Assembly (NCBI GenBank): GCA_013399695.1
Contig: VXAU01000964.1
Coordinates: 62,001-126,000 of the forward strand
Length of the DNA stretch: 64,000 bases
Source of the DNA: Formicarius rufipectus
Lineage: Eukaryota; Chordata; Aves; Passeriformes; Formicariidae
Direction of reading: 5' to 3'
The stretch's first letter is position 1. The number at the start of each line of letters is the position of its first letter. The position numbers and the translations under genes were made by a program. The notes under the pieces are model-generated. The model was not told where the DNA came from, did not search any database, and worked only from the letters and a program-made list of their open reading frames with translations. Below, piece by piece: positions 63,385-64,000 of the stretch.

Positions 63385-63567
63385 GTTTTTATGGACAGCT
63401 TCAGACTTTCTGCCCTCCACATTATGTTGACACTCAGAAGAATGTACAACACCGTGCTTCTTGCAATGTGGTTCCTCCTTTTGAAGACCACTTAGCTCCC
63501 ACGTCAGCAGGCCAGGCAGGGCTGGGCATTTTCCATGGAACATTTTCAGGTCATTCTGGTATCACAG
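63385..63567 (+). CDS. GLIS3: GLIS3 penultimate-type coding exon with PPHY motif
   Basis: Phase 1 in, phase 1 out. Together with the preceding G it encodes GFYGQLQTFCPPHYVD, then a Cys/Val/Pro block (ASCNVVPPFEDHLAPTS), and ends IFHGTFSGHSGIT. The FYGQLQ.FCPPHY and VVP.FED.L.PTS patterns are specific to the GLIS3 C-terminus. PPHY (about residues 10-13) fits the P/LPXY class of WW-domain ligands; in mammals a motif of this class in the GLIS3 transactivation domain mediates binding of the co-activator TAZ (WWTR1). The acceptor has a good pyrimidine tract ending TTCTAG (63384); the donor is CAG|GTAAAT. The frame stays open across the junction, so at least one more coding exon lies downstream of the window (the human protein continues VYDLP). 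Intron retention would give a stop almost immediately (GK then TGA). Confidence 0.93.
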
Positions 63568-64000
63568 GTAAATGACAGCTGGTGACTTTGTGGATGACTG
63601 TGTACTTGTGAACTTTGACAGATCTGCTTGAGCTGTGTATGTAAGTGGGACATGTCATCACGGGCTTGACTCTTCACAAAGAGTAGATGGATTTAAGATC
63701 TTTGTGGAGTGGTTGGCATTGGAGGCAGGCAGTCATCACAGGTGACAGTAAAAACTGGCTGGTGTACTGAATGTACTCCGTTGAGGGTTTCTCAGGGTTC
63801 TAGCCTGTGGGGGTCAGACAGTCTCAAGCTTGTGTATTTGCTTTGAACCATGTGTGATATTTGTGCAGCCACTGCACTCCACTATAGGTATTGTGGCAAG
63901 GACCTGGAATGATTCAAATCACTGATTTTCTTGGATTGTGTTTGGGTTTTATCGGTCTTGAATTTAATTTATTCACATTTCCATGATGGGAACTGCCTGG
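63568..64000 (+). other. GLIS3: Start of the next GLIS3 intron (3' end outside the window)
   Basis: The sequence follows the GTAAAT donor of the PPHY-containing exon. I see no repeat or coding exon in the 433 bases available. The terminal exon with the end of the protein must lie downstream. Confidence 0.85.

Overview
The window is vertebrate nuclear DNA, almost certainly from a bird and most likely a passerine. It is AT-rich and gene-sparse, with no operons, no prokaryotic signals and no CRISPR array. It is peppered with 5'-truncated CR1 LINE fragments ending in the ATTCTRTG-type 3' repeat, the dominant retroelement of bird genomes. A tRNA-Ile-derived SINE with a CR1-type tail (about 24834-24980) matches the passerine TguSINE1 type as I remember it.

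The only gene I can support is GLIS3, which encodes a Kruppel-like/Gli-similar five-zinc-finger transcription factor. It lies on the + strand and covers the whole window. Six consecutive coding exons have correct splice signals and compatible phases: 25475-25636 (end of zinc finger 3 plus finger 4), 26899-27009 (finger 5 and a basic tail), 41581-41722, 49756-49921, 58433-58614 and 63385-63567 (C-terminal transactivation region). Joined, they give one uninterrupted reading frame. Upstream exons (N-terminus, fingers 1 and 2, first cysteine of finger 3) and the terminal exon lie outside. Thus 1-25474 is the 3' part of a large intron, and 63568-64000 is the start of the next one. In birds the GLIS3 region (human 9p24) is known to be Z-linked, so the window is probably from a Z chromosome.

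The rest is intron carrying transposon debris. There are ten clear CR1 fragments, the longest (about 205-1356) keeping degenerate reverse transcriptase motifs. There are three solo LTRs of endogenous retroviruses: 20598-21070 (+), 44292-44887 (-, target duplication GTTTA) and 51218-51564 (-, target duplication GAGGC). There are two different tRNA-derived SINEs: the tRNA-Ile/CR1 element, and a tRNA-Ser/Leu-like element with a (CAA)n tail at about 46271-46534 that does not look CR1-mobilised. Microsatellites, A/C-rich tracts, and one N-containing G-run duplication that looks like an assembly fault make up the remainder.

The points most worth checking are the tRNA-Ser/Leu-like SINE, the in-frame NAGNAG acceptor at 49753-49758, and the competing AG 22 bases upstream of the 58433 exon, whose use would introduce an immediate stop. 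I found no previously undescribed multi-gene system. The short open frames elsewhere behave like chance frames or transposon remnants.
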